Shown: piece after piece, positions 1 through 6,906 of the stretch
How the letters are laid out: the number at the start of each line of letters is the position of its first letter
How positions within the stretch are numbered: position 1 is the first letter of the stretch
Origin: an uncultured Thomasclavelia sp.
GTDB lineage: Bacteria; Bacillota_I; Bacilli_A; Erysipelotrichales; Coprobacillaceae
DNA length: 24,355 bases
NCBI GenBank assembly: GCA_910588165.1
Contig: CAJUOR010000022.1
Coordinates: forward strand, 1-24,355
Direction: 5' to 3'
Notes under the pieces: generated by a model
The model's input: the letters and a program-made list of their open reading frames with translations, nothing else
The model's database searches: none
Told to the model about the DNA's origin: nothing
Position numbers and translations under genes: made by a program

Positions 1-462
1 ACAGAAGAGAAGAAGGGTAATGATGTTCATATTGAAGCTTACCGTTTATTGAAAGATAATCCAAATATCAATTTCGTCGGCAATATTGAGGGTCGTGAAA
101 TTTTAAATGGTGATGTCGATTTAATCGTAACTGATGGTTTTACCGGCAATATCGCTTTGAAAACAGTTGAAGGCGCAGGAAAAGTCATGATGGATATGTT
201 GAAGGAATCTTTGATGAGTGATACACGTTCAAAAATGGCTGCTTTATTAGCCAAGCCGGCATTAAGAGCGTTAAAGGATAAGTTTGACTATAAATCAGTT
301 GGTGGTGCCTTTATGGCAGGCTTTAGTAAGCCGGTCGTAAAAGCTCATGGTGCCAGTGACGAAGTCGCTTTCCTTAATGCCATAAAACTCGCCAGAAATA
401 TGGTTAAAGATGAAAGTATTGAGAAAATGAAAGCAGGTTTAAACAAAAATGAAATTAACTGA
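1..462 (+). CDS. plsX: PlsX, phosphate acyltransferase (3' part only)
   Basis: The reading frame is open from the first base, so the gene is cut by the window edge and only its C-terminal ~153 residues are present. PlsX makes acyl-phosphate from acyl-ACP for phosphatidic acid synthesis at the membrane. Visible family hallmarks are a GNDVHIEAY segment, NFVGNIEGREIL and the glycine-rich VTDGFTGNIALKTVEG block, followed by a GGAFMAGF segment near the end. The stop codon lies inside the next gene (rnc), overlapping it by 14 bases, so the two are probably translationally coupled. The plsX-rnc neighbourhood is common in Firmicutes, although acpP, often found between them, is absent here. Confident by motif. 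Confidence 0.95.
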   Translation, partial: TEEKKGNDVHIEAYRLLKDNPNINFVGNIEGREILNGDVDLIVTDGFTGNIALKTVEGAGKVMMDMLKESLMSDTRSKMAALLAKPALRALKDKFDYKSVGGAFMAGFSKPVVKAHGASDEVAFLNAIKLARNMVKDESIEKMKAGLNKNEIN

Positions 463-1141
463 TTTTTTAAATGAACAAGGGATTCCTTATCAAAATTTTG
501 AATTATATACAGAGGCTTTTACACATCCGTCTTTTGTGAATGAAGCTAATAAAAAGGTGGCGGATTATGAGCGTTTGGAGTTTATGGGTGATGCGGTTTT
601 ACAGTTGTTTGTATCCGAATTTATCTTTAAACGTTTTCCGAATGTGCCTGAAGGTACTTTAACAACGCTTCGAGCTAAATTAGTCCGTGAAGAATCATTG
701 GCAAGATTTGCCAGAGATTTGTCTTTAGGTAAATACATCTCTTTTGGTGTCGGTGAATTAAAAAACGGCGGGCGAGAAAGAGATTCGGTTTTGGCGAATG
801 TCTTTGAAGCATTTATGGGCGCTATTTATTTAGACTGTGGAAAAGAAGCGGTTTTAAAAATGTTAGAGAAAACCATTTTTAAACATATCGATGATATTGA
901 TACCGAAGAAATTCATGACTATAAGACCACTTTACAGGAGCTTATGCAAGCTGATGTAAGAAAAACGGTTACTTATACATTGCTTTCCAGCCAAGGACCT
1001 AGCAATGCGCCGGTTTTTGAAGTGGCGGCAATGATGGACGATATGCGTTTAGGTGTTGGTAGAGGCTCTAGTAAGAAACGAGCAGAGCAAAAAGCCGCTC
1101 AAGATGCCTTAAATAAAATGGCAGGAAAACAATCTAAATAG
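449..1141 (+). CDS. rnc: Ribonuclease III
   Basis: Double-strand-specific endoribonuclease for rRNA and mRNA processing, 230 residues (normal size). The N-terminal RNase III domain carries the signature ERLEFMGDAV at residues 41-50 (E41, E44 and D48 match the conserved acidic residues) and LANVFEAFMGAIYLD at about 115-129. The C-terminal third is a dsRNA-binding domain ending in GRGSSKKRAEQKAAQDAL. In the second catalytic motif most family members have Asp (E. coli D114), but here it is Asn117; the downstream Glu120 is kept. The gene starts inside plsX and is followed directly by a strong terminator, so it ends the transcript. Confidence 0.96.
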   Translation: MKLTDFLNEQGIPYQNFELYTEAFTHPSFVNEANKKVADYERLEFMGDAVLQLFVSEFIFKRFPNVPEGTLTTLRAKLVREESLARFARDLSLGKYISFGVGELKNGGRERDSVLANVFEAFMGAIYLDCGKEAVLKMLEKTIFKHIDDIDTEEIHDYKTTLQELMQADVRKTVTYTLLSSQGPSNAPVFEVAAMMDDMRLGVGRGSSKKRAEQKAAQDALNKMAGKQSK

Positions 1142-1175
1142 ACTATTGATTTGACGAAGATCAATAGTCTTTTTT
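1141..1175 (+). terminator. Rho-independent terminator after rnc
   Basis: Perfect 10-bp stem GACTATTGAT / ATCAATAGTC (1141-1150 and 1160-1169) with a 9-base loop, followed by six T. The first stem base is the last base of the rnc stop codon. Confidence 0.93.
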
Positions 1176-1227
1176 GATGCAATCATTTTGTAACATCAAA
1201 GGTAAAGCAATTCATTTTGTGAAATAT

Positions 1228-1265
1228 AAAAAATGATAACTTATCAAAATTATGATGAGTTATCA
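1228..1265 (-). terminator. Terminator of the DtxR/MntR-like gene (minus strand)
   Basis: Read on the minus strand: TGATAACT pairs with AGTTATCA across a 16-base loop, then a run of six T (the A run at 1228-1233 on the plus strand). It lies just downstream of the regulator's stop codon. It also separates the convergent rnc unit from the minus-strand gene. Confidence 0.7.
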
Positions 1266-1288
1266 CTTGGTAATTGTCTAGTAAAGCA

Positions 1289-1657
1289 TTATTTTTGATT
1301 AAGGGCAAAGGCTTTGAGCTTTTGAAATGTTTCTTCGCTTAAATCGTGTTCGATTTTACAAGCGTCTTGAGCTGCTGTTTTCGGATCGACACCGATTTTA
1401 ATGAGCAATTCAGTTAAAAACACATGGCGCTCATAGATGCGATGGGCAATTGCCGCACCTTCTTTGGTTAAGTTGATGATACCATCACCATCTATTTCAA
1501 TGAAGCCATCACGTTTGAGAATCCCCATAGCTCGACTGACACTTGGCTTGCTTAAAGATGCGTAATTCGCAATATCAATGGAACGAACTTTTCCGAGTTT
1601 GTTTTTTAAAATCAATATATTCTCTAAATACATTTCTCCGGATTCTTGAATAGCCAT
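1289..1657 (-). CDS. DtxR/MntR-family metal-dependent transcriptional regulator
   Basis: A 122-residue winged-helix regulator with a dimerisation/metal-binding C-terminus and no SH3-like third domain, so it is MntR-sized. The helix-turn-helix lies around residues 25-50 (SIDIANYASLSKPSVSRAMG). By motif alignment the metal site reads Met9, Glu12, His78, Cys100, Glu103, His104. Bacillus MntR has Asp8 and Glu99 at the positions of Met9 and Cys100, while DtxR/IdeR have Met10 and Cys102. The primary site is therefore of the DtxR (iron) kind in an MntR-length protein. I chose the ATG start over a TTG nine bases upstream because the AGAAGGGG Shine-Dalgarno is correctly spaced for the ATG. Transcribed alone from its own promoter. 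Targets are not visible here. Confidence 0.88.
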   Translation of the reverse strand: MAIQESGEMYLENILILKNKLGKVRSIDIANYASLSKPSVSRAMGILKRDGFIEIDGDGIINLTKEGAAIAHRIYERHVFLTELLIKIGVDPKTAAQDACKIEHDLSEETFQKLKAFALNQK

Positions 1658-1681
1658 GAAAATCAACCCCTTCTTTTAATA

Positions 1682-1710
1682 AGAATAGCACGAAAAACTT
1701 AAAAACTCAA
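1682..1710 (-). promoter_or_regulatory. Promoter of the DtxR/MntR-like gene
   Basis: Minus strand: TTGAGT, a 17-base spacer, then TATTCT preceded by TG (extended -10). It sits 25 bases upstream of the start codon, so the leader is very short. Confidence 0.65.
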
Positions 1711-1751
1711 TACTATCGGTTTTAAATTTGTTAAGCGTTTTATCTTGGCAT

Positions 1752-1784
1752 CAAAAAGACTGAATATTTTAAAATACTCAGTCT
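1752..1784 (-). terminator. Terminator after the trigger-factor gene
   Basis: A 28-base near-perfect palindrome (1757-1784; arms AGACTGAATATTTT and AAAATACTCAGTCT, one G-U pair on the minus-strand transcript), followed on the minus strand by five T. Located 10 bases after the stop codon of the minus-strand gene. Confidence 0.88.
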
Positions 1785-1793
1785 GGCGGTTTG

Positions 1794-2750
1794 TTATTCT
1801 ACAATAAATTTGGCAGTTGTTAAGATAACCTGACTTGCTTTGACACGATTGATATCACGTTTAAAGCTGTCTGCCGGAATTCTTGTTAAAACGTCTTCTT
1901 TTTGAATGCCGTTATGGTTAGCGATTGCTTCAGCTTGGGCATCTACTTCTTCATCAGTTGTTTCGATGTTTTCAACACGGATAATCTCATCGATAATCGC
2001 TTCAAATTTAGCTTGTTGCTTCGCAGGTTCTTTTAATTGATCCTCGAATGCTTCACGACTCATACCCATCATTTGTAAATATTGGTCTAATGTGAAGCCT
2101 TGTGATTGCACGTCCATCTCAATGTGACTGATATGACTTTCTAAAGCTTTTTGAATATCTTCATCATCTAATTCAACTTCACAATTAGCAATAAGTAGAT
2201 CTAAAACCGCATTTTCTTTTTCTGTTGTAAATTTTCTTTCAGCCTGATCTTCTAAATAAGCTCTTGTGTAACCTCTAAAGTCTTCAACTGTTGTAACTTC
2301 GGGAATATTTAAAGAGGCAATGAATTCATCATTTAATTCAGCTTTTACTTTTTTAGCGATTTCATGAACGGTTACTTTGAATACAACCGCAGCTCCCGCT
2401 AATTCTTCAGCAGGATAATTTTCAGGGAAAGTTAAGTTTAAATCTTTTGTTTCGCCTTTAGTCATTCCAATCATTTGTTCTTCAAATCCCGGAATAAATT
2501 GATGAGAACCGATTTCTAATTGATAGCCTTCGGCTTTTCCGCCTTCGAAAGCTACACCGTCTTTAAATCCTTCAAAATCAATTGTTGTTGTATCGCCGTT
2601 TTCTACCGGTCCTTCTTTTGCTTCTAAACGTGTTTGTTGTGCCATCATCGCATCGATTTGAGCTGTTACTTCTTCATCGGAAACAACTGCTCTAGCCCCA
2701 ACTTTAGCTTCTAAATTTTTGTAAGTTGCAAGTTTAATTATTTTACTCAT
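1794..2750 (-). CDS. tig: Trigger-factor-like chaperone / FKBP-type peptidyl-prolyl isomerase, no ribosome-binding domain
   Basis: 318 residues, against about 420-450 for full-length trigger factor. Residues ~1-45 match the linker that precedes the isomerase domain (NLEAKV...VSDEEVTAQID). Residues ~48-132 are the FKBP-type domain (NGDTTTIDFEGFKDG, GSHQFIPGFEEQMIGM, LTFPENYPAEELAG). Residues ~133-318 are the helical chaperone arm domain. The N-terminal ribosome-docking domain with its GFRxGK loop is absent. The start is well supported: SD GGAAG in place, and a promoter only ~30 bases upstream. No missing N-terminus is visible in another frame upstream, so this is a genuine short protein and not a frameshift. 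Transcribed alone. It could be the cell's only trigger factor or a specialised paralogue; the window cannot tell. Confidence 0.9.
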   Translation of the reverse strand: MSKIIKLATYKNLEAKVGARAVVSDEEVTAQIDAMMAQQTRLEAKEGPVENGDTTTIDFEGFKDGVAFEGGKAEGYQLEIGSHQFIPGFEEQMIGMTKGETKDLNLTFPENYPAEELAGAAVVFKVTVHEIAKKVKAELNDEFIASLNIPEVTTVEDFRGYTRAYLEDQAERKFTTEKENAVLDLLIANCEVELDDEDIQKALESHISHIEMDVQSQGFTLDQYLQMMGMSREAFEDQLKEPAKQQAKFEAIIDEIIRVENIETTDEEVDAQAEAIANHNGIQKEDVLTRIPADSFKRDINRVKASQVILTTAKFIVE

Positions 2751-2777
2751 AATATCTTCCTTTCTTAAATCCTATAT

Positions 2778-2806
2778 ATTGTATCATATTTCTAAAAAAA
2801 GTCCAA
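2778..2806 (-). promoter_or_regulatory. Promoter of the trigger-factor gene
   Basis: Minus strand: TTGGAC, a 17-base spacer, TACAAT, then SD AAGGAAG before the ATG at 2750. The interval from here to the next promoter (2807-3007) is AT-rich and I see nothing convincing in it. Confidence 0.8.
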
Positions 2807-3007
2807 CTTAAGATACTTATAATCAAAAGGAAGTGCTTTTTAGACAGAAAAGGGCAGTTAAATCGTTTACTCATAAATTCGCAAAAGAATTTGCTATAAA
2901 ATTTTGTGAAATTTTGGACATATTTTATATTTTAAATAGGTCGTGGAAAAATAAGTCGGAATATTAAAAAAATGTAAGAAATATGCATAAAAAATGTGAA
3001 AAGAGGA

Positions 3008-3036
3008 TAGACAATTAAAGGGAGGTTTGCTATAAT
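3008..3036 (+). promoter_or_regulatory. Promoter of the riboswitch/transporter operon
   Basis: TAGACA (3008-3013), a 17-base spacer and a perfect TATAAT (3031-3036). The expected transcription start near 3043 is a few bases before the first paired base of the purine aptamer. Confidence 0.85.
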
Positions 3037-3046
3037 TTAGGCGGAA

Positions 3047-3114
3047 TATCATATATTTCGCTAATATGGTGCGAAAGTCTCTACCCGGCGACCGTAAAAT
3101 GCCGGATTATGATA
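3047..3114 (+). promoter_or_regulatory. Purine riboswitch aptamer, adenine type (U at the specificity position)
   Basis: P1 pairs TATCATA (3047-3053) with TATGATA (3108-3114). P2 is 3056-3061 with 3071-3076, with loop AATATGG (3063-3069). The J2/3 core is GTCTCTACC (3077-3085). P3 pairs CCGGC (3085-3089) with GCCGG (3101-3105), with loop CCGTAAA (3092-3098). The two loops can form the usual kissing contact (GG with CC). The base equivalent to position 74 of the xpt/add aptamers is T3107, in the junction ATTA. U here selects adenine and C selects guanine. J1/2-P2 is one base shorter than in xpt and add, a minor deviation. It lies directly in front of the Pot-like transporter and two purine-deaminase-family genes, which fits the ligand. 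Confidence 0.92.
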
Positions 3115-3143
3115 GATGCTTGGCGTCTATTGACGTTTTTTTT
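3112..3143 (+). terminator. Riboswitch expression platform: two competing hairpins and a T8 tract
   Basis: Hairpin A pairs ATAGATGC (3112-3119) with GCGTCTAT (3123-3130), with a 3-base loop and one G-U pair. Its 5' arm takes three bases from the P1 3' strand. Hairpin B pairs CGTC (3124-3127) with GACG (3132-3135) and abuts eight T (3136-3143). A and B share bases and exclude each other. In addition ATGCC of P3 (3099-3103) can pair with GGCGT (3122-3126). This is the layout of a transcription attenuator, but the sign (ON or OFF with ligand) cannot be settled by eye. Confidence 0.65.
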
Positions 3144-3165
3144 AGTTTAAGAGGGGGAAAAAAGA

Positions 3166-3993
3166 GTGAAGAGTTGGACGAAGTACACATTGCTTTTACC
3201 CGGCATAGTTATTCTGGTTCTCTTTTTGGTAATGCCGCTGATTTCAATGGTGATGCCTACCGTTTTTCCTGACGGTGCTCTATCATTAAGCAGTTATTTT
3301 ACCTTTTTTGAAGATCCGCTGAATGTACGTATCTTTGTGAGAACATTACGTGTTTCTTTTATCACAACGATTATCTGTGCCATTTTAGGCGTACCGGCCG
3401 CTTATTACATCTCAAGATGTAAGGCTAAATTACGTAGTTTCTTTATGACTGTGTCAATCTTTCCGTTGTTGACTAATTCCGTTATTCGTAGTTTTGCTTG
3501 GATTACTATTTTAGGACGTAATGGGATTATCAATCAAATTTTGGTAGGTTCAGGTATTGTGAGTGAGCCTGTTCAGATGATGTACACAGAGTTTGCGATT
3601 GTGATTGGTTCGGTTTATTTGTTTTTACCATTGATGATGACGACCTTAGTCGGTGCGATGGAAAATATTCCTAATGATATGATGGAAGCAGCGGAGAGTT
3701 TAGGGGCTAGCCGTATGAAAGCTTTCTTTAAGGTCATTTTACCATTGAGTTTGCCCGGCATTATTGTCGGCAGTACACTGGTATTTACAGGTACATTAAG
3801 TGCATATACAACACCTCAGCTTTTAGGAGGTAACAAAAATACAGTTATGGCAACCTTTATTTATGAAAAAGCGATGCATCTAGGTGATTGGACAGGTGCA
3901 AGTGTTGTGGCAATTATTATGATTATCACAACCATTATTGCGATGAAGGGCTTAGATTATGTTGCCAAAAGATTAGACAAGAGAGGTGAATAA
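3166..3993 (+). CDS. potB: ABC transporter permease, PotB type
   Basis: First structural gene behind the adenine riboswitch. A 275-residue inner-membrane subunit with six predicted hydrophobic segments. The cytoplasmic EAA loop that docks on the ATPase is present (EAAESLGASRMKAFFKVILP). The family is the spermidine/putrescine-type permease group, and the symbol is a homology label only. The start is a GTG with a strong GAGGGGG Shine-Dalgarno nine or so bases upstream. Only two bases separate it from the next permease, so the two are one transcriptional and probably one structural unit. The substrate is likely not a polyamine (see the binding protein and the riboswitch). Confidence 0.93.
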   Translation: MKSWTKYTLLLPGIVILVLFLVMPLISMVMPTVFPDGALSLSSYFTFFEDPLNVRIFVRTLRVSFITTIICAILGVPAAYYISRCKAKLRSFFMTVSIFPLLTNSVIRSFAWITILGRNGIINQILVGSGIVSEPVQMMYTEFAIVIGSVYLFLPLMMTTLVGAMENIPNDMMEAAESLGASRMKAFFKVILPLSLPGIIVGSTLVFTGTLSAYTTPQLLGGNKNTVMATFIYEKAMHLGDWTGASVVAIIMIITTIIAMKGLDYVAKRLDKRGE

Positions 3994-3995
3994 CA

Positions 3996-4778
3996 ATGCG
4001 TAAAAATAGATTACTAGGCTTTTATACGTTTTTAGTGTTTGCTTTTCTGATGGCACCTTTATTGATTATTGTGGTGACTGCTTTTGGTGAAGCGGATATT
4101 GTTCAATTCCCGATTCAAGGATTTACTTTCAAATGGTTTAGTAAAGCGTTAAGCTCACAGTCATTTGTCGGTTCATGTCTTTTCAGTTTAAAATTAGCTT
4201 TCTTTGCGACCCTACTGGCACTTGTTGTCGGTATTCCGGGCGCTTATGCTTTAGCTAGATTTAGTGTAAAAGGTAAAGCGTTGATTAAAAGCTTCTTCCT
4301 TTCCCCGACGATAGTACCCGGAACGGTTTTAGGTTTTGCGCTTTTCCAAGTGATTATCGTTAAGTTACATATTCCGACGCAAATCGGTTTATTCTGTGGG
4401 CATTTCTTAATTGTTTTACCTTATGTTATTCGTATTGTCGGGTCAAGTTTGGACGAATTTGATTTCTCGATTGAAGAAGCTGCTTGGACTTTAGGTATGG
4501 GAAAAGTTAAAGCGTTCTTTACGGTTGTTTTACCTAATATCACGTCAGGGATCAGTGCCGCTTTCTTATTGGCATTTATCAATTCATTCAATAATGTACC
4601 TGTTTCTATGTTTATGACTGGACCTGGTGTCAACACGATGCCTACAACTCTTATGGGGTATTTGGAATCAGGATTCGATCCAACCGTGCCGGCTTTCTCA
4701 GTAGTGCTGATGCTTGCAACGATTGGAATCATGTTTGTGGTTGAAAAGACGCTGGGGATTGCAGCGTTATCTAAATAG
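3996..4778 (+). CDS. potC: ABC transporter permease, PotC type
   Basis: Second membrane subunit, 260 residues, six hydrophobic segments, with an EAA loop EAAWTLGMGKVKAFFTVVLP. It pairs with the upstream PotB-type permease to form the translocation pore. SD GAGGTG lies in the tail of the preceding gene. Segments such as LSPTIVPGTVLGFALF and NSFNNVPVSMFM are typical of PotC-like proteins. Twelve bases separate it from the ATPase gene. Symbol by homology only. Confidence 0.93.
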   Translation: MRKNRLLGFYTFLVFAFLMAPLLIIVVTAFGEADIVQFPIQGFTFKWFSKALSSQSFVGSCLFSLKLAFFATLLALVVGIPGAYALARFSVKGKALIKSFFLSPTIVPGTVLGFALFQVIIVKLHIPTQIGLFCGHFLIVLPYVIRIVGSSLDEFDFSIEEAAWTLGMGKVKAFFTVVLPNITSGISAAFLLAFINSFNNVPVSMFMTGPGVNTMPTTLMGYLESGFDPTVPAFSVVLMLATIGIMFVVEKTLGIAALSK

Positions 4779-4790
4779 GAGGTAGAAAAA

Positions 4791-5828
4791 ATGGCATTTT
4801 TGAATTTAGCTGATATCTGTGTCAGTTATGATAAAAAACACAATGTCTTAGAAGGTTTGAACTTAAATGTTGAAAAAGGTGAATTAGTTTCTTTACTAGG
4901 GCCTTCAGGCTGCGGTAAAACAACAACTTTACGCGTTGTTGCAGGGTTCATCGAACCTGTATCAGGCGATTTCATTTTAGATGGTGAAAACTTGACAAAG
5001 GTTCCTGTACATAAAAGAAATTTCGGTTTGGTTTTCCAAAGTTATGCTTTATTTCCGCATTTAACTGTCTTTGATAATGTTGCTTTTGGCTTGAAAATTA
5101 AAAAATTAAGCAAAGCTGAAATTGAAAAGAAAGTTATGGATATTATTGAAGTTTGTGATTTAAAAGGGTTTGAAAAACGTTTCCCTGCTAATTTGTCAGG
5201 TGGACAAAGACAGCGTGTCGCATTAGCCAGAGCGTTAGTGGTAGAGCCTAAATTACTGTTATTAGATGAACCGTTAAGTAACTTAGATGCTAAATTACGT
5301 ATCAATATGCGTGTTGAAATTAAACGTCTGCAATCTAAATTAGGGATTACAACTTTGTTTGTTACCCATGACCAAGAGGAATGTTTCTCAATTTCCGATA
5401 AAGTGGCAGTTATGAATGGCGGAGTCATTGAACAATATGATTCACCTGAAAACATTTATAACACACCGAAAACAGAATTTGTGGCACGTTTCATCGGTTT
5501 TGAGAATTTTATTGATTTAACGCACCAAGATGGTAATACTTATATTGCCAAGGATGGTAGCACATTTACAGTTGACAATGGACAATGTAAAGATGTATGC
5601 AAGGGAACAATTCGCCCGGATAACATCATGATTGTTCCTTTATCAGATAACTCTAGTAACGCAATTACCGGAACTGTTCTAGTTCGTACTTTCTTAGGTA
5701 AGAGCTATCAGTATGAATTAGAAACCTCATTAGGAAAAATTGTCGTTAACGGAGGTAATGAAGAGCTGTTTGAAACAGGCGCACAAATGAAAGTGGTCTT
5801 GCTTGCAAACAAGATTGTCTTAGTCTAA
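4791..5828 (+). CDS. potA: ABC transporter ATP-binding protein, PotA type
   Basis: 345-residue ATPase that powers the importer. Walker A GPSGCGKT at 37-44, Q-loop Q83 (FQSYALFPHL), signature LSGGQRQR at 135-142, Walker B LLLLDE with catalytic Glu160, and H-loop His193 (VTHDQEE). All catalytic residues are intact. The C-terminal ~100 residues are a TOBE-type regulatory domain (TIRPDNIMI, VLVRTFLGKSYQYELE). SD AGGAGG is well placed. Located between the permeases and the binding protein, the usual order for this family. Confidence 0.95.
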   Translation: MAFLNLADICVSYDKKHNVLEGLNLNVEKGELVSLLGPSGCGKTTTLRVVAGFIEPVSGDFILDGENLTKVPVHKRNFGLVFQSYALFPHLTVFDNVAFGLKIKKLSKAEIEKKVMDIIEVCDLKGFEKRFPANLSGGQRQRVALARALVVEPKLLLLDEPLSNLDAKLRINMRVEIKRLQSKLGITTLFVTHDQEECFSISDKVAVMNGGVIEQYDSPENIYNTPKTEFVARFIGFENFIDLTHQDGNTYIAKDGSTFTVDNGQCKDVCKGTIRPDNIMIVPLSDNSSNAITGTVLVRTFLGKSYQYELETSLGKIVVNGGNEELFETGAQMKVVLLANKIVLV

Positions 5829-5853
5829 GAAAAAAAGGAAAAGGAGAACAAAG

Positions 5854-6906
5854 ATGAAAAAAATTGTGAAGGGTATCTTAGCTTCTTGCATGGCTATGTC
5901 TTTAGTAGCTTGTTCAAGTGGTGAAAGCAATGAAGAAAGAAAATTAGTCGTATCAAGCTTCAACCTTGCAGAAGACACTACTGCAAGAGATGTATTTGAA
6001 CCATTTGAAGAAAAGTTCAACTGCAAAATCACTAAAGAATTAGATGTTGTATCAACTCGTTTACAAAAATTACAACAGAACAAAGATAACTCAGAAGTAG
6101 ATGTTATCGAATTATCACAAGTAACTGCTACTCAAGGTGCTAGAGAAGGCTTATTCCAAGAAATTGACTACTCTAAAATCCCTAACATTGAAAACCAAAT
6201 CGATTCAGCTAAAGCTTTAAATACAGGCTTCGGTCCTGCTTATACAGGTAATGCTTTAGGTATTATCTATGATAAAGAAGCTGTAGGTTTTGAAATTAAA
6301 ACTTGGGAAGATTTATGGAAAGCTGAATTGAAAAACAAAATCGCTATCCCAACTTTCTCAAACACTTTCGGTCCTGCATTTGTCAACATCGCAAGTGATG
6401 TAAAAGGTGTTAATGTTGCTGATGACAACGGTAAAGCAGCTTTTGAAGCATTAGCTGAATTAAAACCTAACGTTGTTAAAACTTACAGCAAATCAGCTGA
6501 CGTTGCTAATATGATGTCAAGCGGTGAAATTGATGTAGCTGTTATCGGTGACTACGCTTATAACACAGTTAATAAATCAAGAGAAGGCTTAGAATTCTTC
6601 TTCCCAGAAGGAACTTATGCAAGCTTCAATACAATCAATATTACAAAAAATTGTAAAGATGTAGAGTTAGCTTACGAATGGATTAACTACCGTTTATCTG
6701 AAGAAGTTGAAACAAGAACTTGTTCATTAGAAGATAATGGATTAGGTGAAGTGCCGGTAAACAAAAACGTTAAAGTTGCTGCTGGTACAAACGTTGAAAC
6801 TACATTTAAAGCAATCGAAGCCGGTGCGAAATCTGTTGATTATGATGTTGTATTGCCATTGATGGATGAATGGTCTACAAAATGGAATCAAACATTAAAC
6901 GACTAG
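5854..6906 (+). CDS. potD: ABC transporter substrate-binding lipoprotein, PotD-related, probably not a polyamine binder
   Basis: 350 residues. The lipoprotein signal has lipobox LVAC with Cys20 as the lipidated residue, so the protein is anchored outside the membrane. The overall fold matches PotD-like binding proteins (EGLFQEIDYSKIPNI, GIIYDKE, WEDLWKAELKNKIAIP). The residues that contact polyamines in E. coli PotD are not kept: the DDAREVF acidic motif is replaced by PTFSNTFGP (166-174), and the FWMDS tryptophan/aspartate pair by YASFNT (255-260). A different ligand, possibly a purine, is inferred from the operon; direct evidence is absent. Codon use looks more optimised than in its neighbours, as expected for an abundant binding protein. 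SD AAAGGAGAAC is strong. Confidence 0.92.
   Translation: MKKIVKGILASCMAMSLVACSSGESNEERKLVVSSFNLAEDTTARDVFEPFEEKFNCKITKELDVVSTRLQKLQQNKDNSEVDVIELSQVTATQGAREGLFQEIDYSKIPNIENQIDSAKALNTGFGPAYTGNALGIIYDKEAVGFEIKTWEDLWKAELKNKIAIPTFSNTFGPAFVNIASDVKGVNVADDNGKAAFEALAELKPNVVKTYSKSADVANMMSSGEIDVAVIGDYAYNTVNKSREGLEFFFPEGTYASFNTINITKNCKDVELAYEWINYRLSEEVETRTCSLEDNGLGEVPVNKNVKVAAGTNVETTFKAIEAGAKSVDYDVVLPLMDEWSTKWNQTLND

Noticed and set aside
3047..3114. Guanine or 2'-deoxyguanosine riboswitch as an alternative call
   Set aside because: Those classes carry C at the specificity base; here it is T3107 in the junction ATTA.
3066..3272. Open frame of 68 codons across the riboswitch and start of the first permease
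   Set aside because: It runs through the conserved aptamer and expression platform and has no Shine-Dalgarno; the structured RNA explains the sequence.
4421..4732. Minus-strand frame of 103 codons inside the second permease
   Set aside because: Antisense shadow with no ribosome site and no recognisable protein features.
5042..5455. Minus-strand frame of 137 codons inside the ATPase gene
   Set aside because: Shadow of the PotA coding sequence, which has all ABC motifs intact in the other frame.
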